From: Viscum album
Taxonomy: Eukaryota > Streptophyta > Magnoliopsida > Santalales > Viscaceae
Assembly (NCBI GenBank): GCA_963277665.1
Contig: OY728158.1
Coordinates: 596,960,818-597,024,817, forward strand
DNA length: 64,000 nucleotides
Direction: 5' to 3'
Shown here one piece after another: positions 59,408 through 64,000 of the stretch. The notes below the pieces were generated by a model. That model ran no database searches and had not been told where the DNA came from. It saw only the letters and a list, made by a program, of their open reading frames with translations. Each line of letters starts with the position of its first letter. Position 1 is the stretch's first letter. Made by a program: the position numbers and the translations under genes.

Positions 59408-60890
59408 TTGATGGGGGACATACAAAACCTAGACACTCTTCTTGATCCTTCCTATTCTTCTTCTAGAACCAATATCAAAACTAAAATAAACTTTAATAAC
59501 ATGGCTGAAAATAAAAATACATTAAAAGAACTAACCTCACCTGATGTTGATATCCAATCCACTTACAATCAAATGCAAGGAGAGGCACCCAATTTTGAAC
59601 TAAAATCCAGTCTAATTCATTTATTACCATGATTACATTGACTCGCTGGAGAAGATCCACACAATCATTTAAAAGAATTTCATACTATTATTTAAACATT
59701 AAAACCTTCTAATGTGGATTAAGAATAAGTAAATCTAATAGAAATCCCCTTTTCTTAAGAATATACAACAAAATATTGGGTATATTATGTTAATTCCCCA
59801 ACAAGAGGCTGGGCGGACATGGAACACATTTTTCCTTAAAAGTATTTCCCAGCCCCTTGAATTGCTAAAATAAGGAATGAAATATATTGTACAAGACAAT
59901 ATCAAGGGGAAACACTTCCTGAATATTGGTGATGATTTAAAATATTATGTTCCAGTTGTCCACACCATCAATTAAGGGATTAACATTTAAAACAATATTT
60001 TTATAAAAGTTTAATTCCAATTCATCATAACCTAATTGATGCTGCTCCAGGTGGTTCACTAGTACATAAGACCCCAATTACTATAAGAACCTAGATTTAT
60101 AACATGGCATAAAATATTCAATAATTTTTTTCACTGTCTAGTGTACCCATTTGAGGTGTCCATGCGGTGAAAAGTACTGAATTCAAGAAGAATGTGGACA
60201 CAATGTTCGAAGCGGTAAGTACCCTTCTTCGACAACATGCTATTTTACAAGGGAAATATTAATCTACTCCTCCCATCCATTGTGGTATATTTTCTTCTAA
60301 CACCCAATAATATAATCAATGCCCCCAAATAAGAGAAACTCTTAAGAGTTGTCAGGAAATCCTTCCAGGATTCCCATATAACCAACCCTTTAGGAAAAAA
60401 CCATACTATCCATCCAACCCTGGGTGGAAATAAAACCTAGCTTATAGGAAAGGGGGTATTTAAACCGACATCATCAACCATGGAACCAACAAGGGTAGTG
60501 TAGTCATCCACTACCACCACCAAAAAATCCTCAACTACAACAAAGACCTTTCAAAAAACCCTCCAAAACTCTAGCCTTTCATTGAAGACATGATGAAAAA
60601 AATGGATATCAAAAATATCCAATTCGAACAAACCACCCAAGAAGCTAAACAAGACATAAAAATCCAATTAGGACAACTTTACAACTCAGTGGGGGAAATC
60701 CAGAGCCATGGTTTGGGTAAACTACAATCTCAACAAGTAGTTAACCCTAGGGATAAGGGAAATGTTTTTGCCATCACCCTTCTGAGTGGAACAAAACATA
60801 AAATCAAAAAGTCCCCTCCACTAGAGTCATACCCTCATAAGGAAACCATCATCCCAACAACTGGAAATGCTCTAAATGTGTTATAACATG
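59408..60890 (+). pseudogene. gag: gag of Athila-like element
   Basis: The first frame (59,408-59,632) contains APNFELKSSLIHLLP followed by stops. The frame then continues LAGEDPHNHLKEFH, and further on a WADMEHIFP and KYFPAPRIAKIRNEI stretch, the Athila gag capsid. The C-terminal part, 60,590-60,886, reads MMKKMDIKNIQFEQTT, then IQLGQLYNSVGEIQS and GNVFAITLLSG, matching the conserved Athila gag tail before protease. Many stops and at least one frame change occur between these blocks. Confidence 0.8.
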
Positions 60891-61629
60891 TCCTGAGACA
60901 ATCCCTTCCAAATGGAAGAGCGTGTCTATTAATGTGTCTCTTAGCCCAACCATTACTCTTCCATTTCTCTAAAGTTCCACCCAACCTAGAAAACAAAAGG
61001 AAAATGAATTTGATAAGGAGATATTGGAATCCTTCAAAAAAGTTTCAGTAAAAATCCCCTTCATAGATGTTTGGAAACAAATTCCATGATTTGAAATGTT
61101 TTTAAAGGAGATGTGTACAAATCGAAGTAGTCTTCGTGGTGATGAGAAAGTAATCTTGGGGATTAATATTTTAGCATTAATAGATCCATCACTTCCCACC
61201 AAGTACAATGATCCTAGAACATTCTCATTTACCTACACTATAGGGGATTATTCTTTTTCTAGCGATATGCTTGATTTTGGTGTATCTATAAATGTGATTC
61301 CACATTATATTTACTCTTCTTTTTTGGTCGGTGAAATAAAACCCACTGTAATATTCATTCATCTAGAAAATTTTTGTACACCGCACACTTCTAGTGTGTT
61401 AGAGGATGTTCGTGTGCGGGTGAAAATTTTAAATTTTTCTGCTGATTTTTATGTGCTAAAAATAGAAAATGATAGGATGAATGGACATTCCCATATTTTA
61501 TTTGGGAGAAACCACTTGAAAAATACAAAAACCATAATTAATGTTCATAATGGTACATTATCTATCGAATTTTGTGGTGACATTGTCCATTTGACTATCC
61601 CTGATTCCATGAAGCACCACATGAAATAA
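60891..61629 (+). pseudogene. Protease region of Athila-like element
   Basis: The open frame 61,096-61,629 (177 codons) begins FLKEMCTNRSSL, as in Athila pre-protease segments. It holds the protease-like motif as DFGVSINVIPHYIYSS, where Athila elements have DLGSSINLMP; the active-site Asp is retained but the Ser after Gly is Val. It ends HHMK. Confidence 0.75.
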
Positions 61630-61980
61630 TATTCCTCTCTCTCTGTTAATTCTATAAATGTACTCCCTTCCATTGAAAAAAAAATTAATTTCATTCCCCT
61701 AATCACATTTTTGAATTTTATTCATTAATAAAAATTATAGGAAATGATTCATGCATTTATTTTGGTAGTGTTATAGATAAATGAAATGCATTTTTTGTTG
61801 ATTGATGATTTCTTGAACACTAAGGTTCCACTAACCATTGATGATACTGCTATGCTTATACTAGATCATTCCCCATCTGAGGATGATACCATTGAGTAGT
61901 TAAATGAGATTAGTGGCCCATCGCTTTCACAAACACTCTCATCAATCCAAAATAAACCGGAATTGGAACTAAAAAAACTT
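61630..61980 (+). other. Protease-RT linker of Athila-like element
   Basis: Degenerate linker. The translation shows short acidic pieces only, with no domain recognised. Confidence 0.4.
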
Positions 61981-63080
61981 CCTCAGGATTTAAAATATTC
62001 ATATCTTGAGAATGGAAACAAGATTCCTATCATCATTTCTAGTTCACTCCCTCCTGATATAGAATTGCGACTGCTTGATATTTTGAGGGAGTATAAACAA
62101 GATTTGGGATAGACACTTACAAAAATTCTTGGTATTAACCCAAAATTTGTACACATCATATATTGATAGATGATGAGGCTAAACCAGTGAGGTAGACATA
62201 ATGTCGAATGAACCCAAACCTTGTAGAAGTTGTGAAAAAGGAGGTAACAAAATTATTGGTTGCTTGAATAATTAACCCCATCTCTAATAGACAATGGGTT
62301 ATTCTTGTTCAAGTAGTTCCTAAAAAACTGGCATTATAGTATTCAAAAATGAAAATAATTAATTGGTTCCAAATCATGTGTAGAATAGTTGGCATGTCTG
62401 CATATACTATCATCGATTAAACCAACACACTAGGAAGGACAAATTCTATTTTCCATTCATTGACCATATTCTATATAGGCTAGCTGGTAAGTCGCACTAC
62501 TAATTCCTTGATAGGTATTTTGGATACTTTTATATCCATATTTTACCTAAGGATCAGGAAAAGACAACCTTCACTTTCCCCTTTCTAACATTTGCATATA
62601 AGAGGATGTCATTTGGTCTTTGTAATTCTCTAGGTACTTTCCAGTGATGTGTGGTTTGTATTTTTTTCAGATTACCTAGATAATTTCATGAACGTATTCA
62701 TGTATGATTTCATAGTTTATGGAAATTATTTTGATGAATGTTTGAGTAGTCTTGGTTCAGTCTTACATCGCTACAGTGAAAATAATCTTATATTAAATTA
62801 TGATAAATGCCATTTAATGGTGAAATAAGGTATAGTTTTGGGACATGTCGTTTATGGGGATGGTATCCAAGTAGATAAATCAATATTGGATATCATTTAT
62901 TCCCTACCAATCCCCAAAAATATATGGGATGTGCGATCTTTCCTATGTCATGTTGGATTTTATTATCATTTCAATCGTGACATTAGTGAAATTTCACTCC
63001 CCTTCTCCCAGTTACTACAAAATGAAATGAATTTTTTTATAATTAATTTGAGGAATATTTTAATATGTTAAAATGGAGTC
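61981..63080 (+). pseudogene. pol: Reverse transcriptase of Athila-like element
   Basis: RT motifs are recognisable across several frames. KTTFTFPF and TFAYKRMSFGLCN lie near 62,560-62,630. The catalytic segment VFMYDFIVYG is at 62,694-62,723, where the first catalytic Asp is Tyr. The thumb/connection frame 62,838-63,071 contains MGHVVYGDGIQVDKSI and WDVRSFLCHVGFYYHF. Two of the visible changes would destroy activity independent of the stops. Confidence 0.78.
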
Positions 63081-63520
63081 TCACATCATTCCCGGTAATG
63101 CAACCACCTCAATGGGATTTACCATTTGAGCTCATGTGTGACACCTCTAGCTATGCAGTTGGGGTAGTCTTGTAACAAAGGGTCGATCAAGATCCACATG
63201 TCATTGCCTATGCCTCACGTACCTTGGATCCTGCCCAAGAAAACTACACCACTAAAAAAAAATAATACCTACCCATTGTGTTTTCCTTGGAAAAATTAAG
63301 GTCATACCTTTTGGGGTAAAAATTAATTGCTTTATTAGACCATATAGCTCTCCGATATCTCTTTTCGAAACCAGAAGCCAATCCATGTCTCATTTACAAG
63401 ATGCTCCTCCTTCAAGAATTAAATATAAAAATTAGCAATAAAAGATCAGAGAATGTGGTGGCTAACCATATCAGTAGGATCCACCCATCCTCAGGCATTG
63501 ACTCATCTATCTTTATTCCT
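63081..63520 (+). pseudogene. pol: RNase H of Athila-like element
   Basis: The translation shows ELMCDTSSYAVGVVL with Asp at 63,140-63,142, a PHVIAYASRTLDPAQENYTT stretch, a LEKLRSYLLG stretch and the ALLDHIALRYLF segment. The end, SENVVANHISRI, is the usual end of Athila RNase H. Stops interrupt it at several points. Confidence 0.75.
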
Positions 63521-64000
63521 ATAAATGAAATGTTTCCTAATGACAAACCATACTGAGTGCAAGATACTATTCATTGGTATGCTGAAATTGTAAATTATTT
63601 GGAAGCATCTTGAATTCATACTAATTTAAATAAATACTAGGTCGATCATCAAAAACCTGAGTCCCATTAGTTCATTTGGGATGACCCCTTCCTTTGGAGA
63701 ACCTATAGTGATAATGTCATTAGGATTTGTGTTCCTATTAGTGAGTTTCGGTATATCCTTATATTCTGACACACTCTTGAATGGGGGGACCACTTTGGTC
63801 CCCAATAGACTACTCACAAATTCAATATTTATAGACTCTTTTGGCCAACACTTTTTTGGGATTCCCATTATTATTATAAATATTATTCTCGATTTCAATG
63901 AATTGGAATTATTTCTAAAAGTAACGAAATTCCATAATTACCATTGCTCTTTCAAGAAATTTTTTTTTGTCAGTGAAATTGTCATTATGGGTCCATCTCC
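63521..64000 (+). pseudogene. pol: Integrase amino-terminus of Athila-like element, cut by window edge
   Basis: Near 63,770-63,860 the translation gives HTLEWGDHFGPQ and a YRLFWPTLFWD segment, corresponding to the HCHxSxxGGHFG and FYWPTLF motifs of Athila integrase. The zinc domain cysteines are not clearly preserved. The window ends about where the catalytic core begins. The minus-strand frame 63,626-63,898 is a shadow. Confidence 0.7.

Larger units (their letters stand above)
59161..64000 (+). mobile_element. Athila-like Ty3/gypsy element, internal region (runs off window)
   Basis: Primer site for tRNA-Asp, then gag, protease, RT, RNase H and integrase in order, all heavily mutated. The gag sequence pattern (APNFELKSSLIHLLP, then the LAGEDPHNHLKEFH and FFPA-like segments) is characteristic of the Athila lineage. 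The window ends in the integrase, so the 3' part and 3' LTR lie beyond 64,000. In-frame stops are dense, and substitutions look dominated by C to T and G to A. Confidence 0.83.

Overview
The window is plant nuclear DNA, almost certainly from an angiosperm with a repeat-rich genome. It is made of transposable elements in different states of decay. I found no convincing host gene, tRNA, rRNA or CRISPR array, and no coding sequence that looks translatable today. The plant origin rests on chromodomain-bearing Ty3/gypsy elements (Tekay/Del type), a Ty1/copia element, an Athila-like element, a Mutator-like SWIM motif and a plant mobile domain. I cannot name the species.

Bases 1 to about 28,240 form a three-level nest. 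The oldest member is a Ty1/copia element on the minus strand. Its RNase H is cut at 21,863/21,864, and the missing half lies beyond the left edge. Inserted into it is a GC-rich Tekay-type chromovirus on the plus strand. Its left LTR is visible as 1-1612 plus 13,577-13,707, its gag-pol lies at 13,982-18,493 and its right LTR at 18,540-21,863. Inserted into that left LTR is an AT-rich Tekay-type chromovirus (1613-13,571) with 3.6 kb LTRs and a 5-bp target duplication (gtgct). LTR divergence by eye, about 1.7% inside and about 5% outside, agrees with the nesting order. Both gag-pol genes keep one unbroken frame, closed only by TAG and TGA codons. That pattern is what deamination of methylated CG and CHG cytosines would leave.

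Bases 28,885-38,931 hold an older minus-strand chromovirus related to the AT-rich inner element. Its LTRs are unequal (2660 and 2410 bp), and its pol is full of frameshifts and stops but still readable. Each LTR carries the same roughly 85-90 codon open frame for a coiled-coil-like peptide.

Bases 38,932-56,648 are very AT-rich, poor in CG dinucleotides and mostly unreadable. Three relics stand out: a Mutator-like transposase with a SWIM zinc finger (near 44.3 kb), a plant mobile domain (near 48.5 kb), and two copies of a degenerate LTR 3' end (51.6 and 56.25 kb).

Bases 56,649-57,735 are a 1.06 kb island of normal composition flanked by a 15-16 bp direct repeat, best read as a retroposed insertion. 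From about 57.8 kb to the right edge lies the 5' LTR and most of the internal region of a plus-strand, heavily mutated Athila-like element that runs out of the window in its integrase.

Nothing here is convincingly a new functional system. The points most worth following are the LTR-borne coiled-coil frame, the nonsense-codon spectrum, the retroposed island and the MULE/plant-mobile-domain relics.
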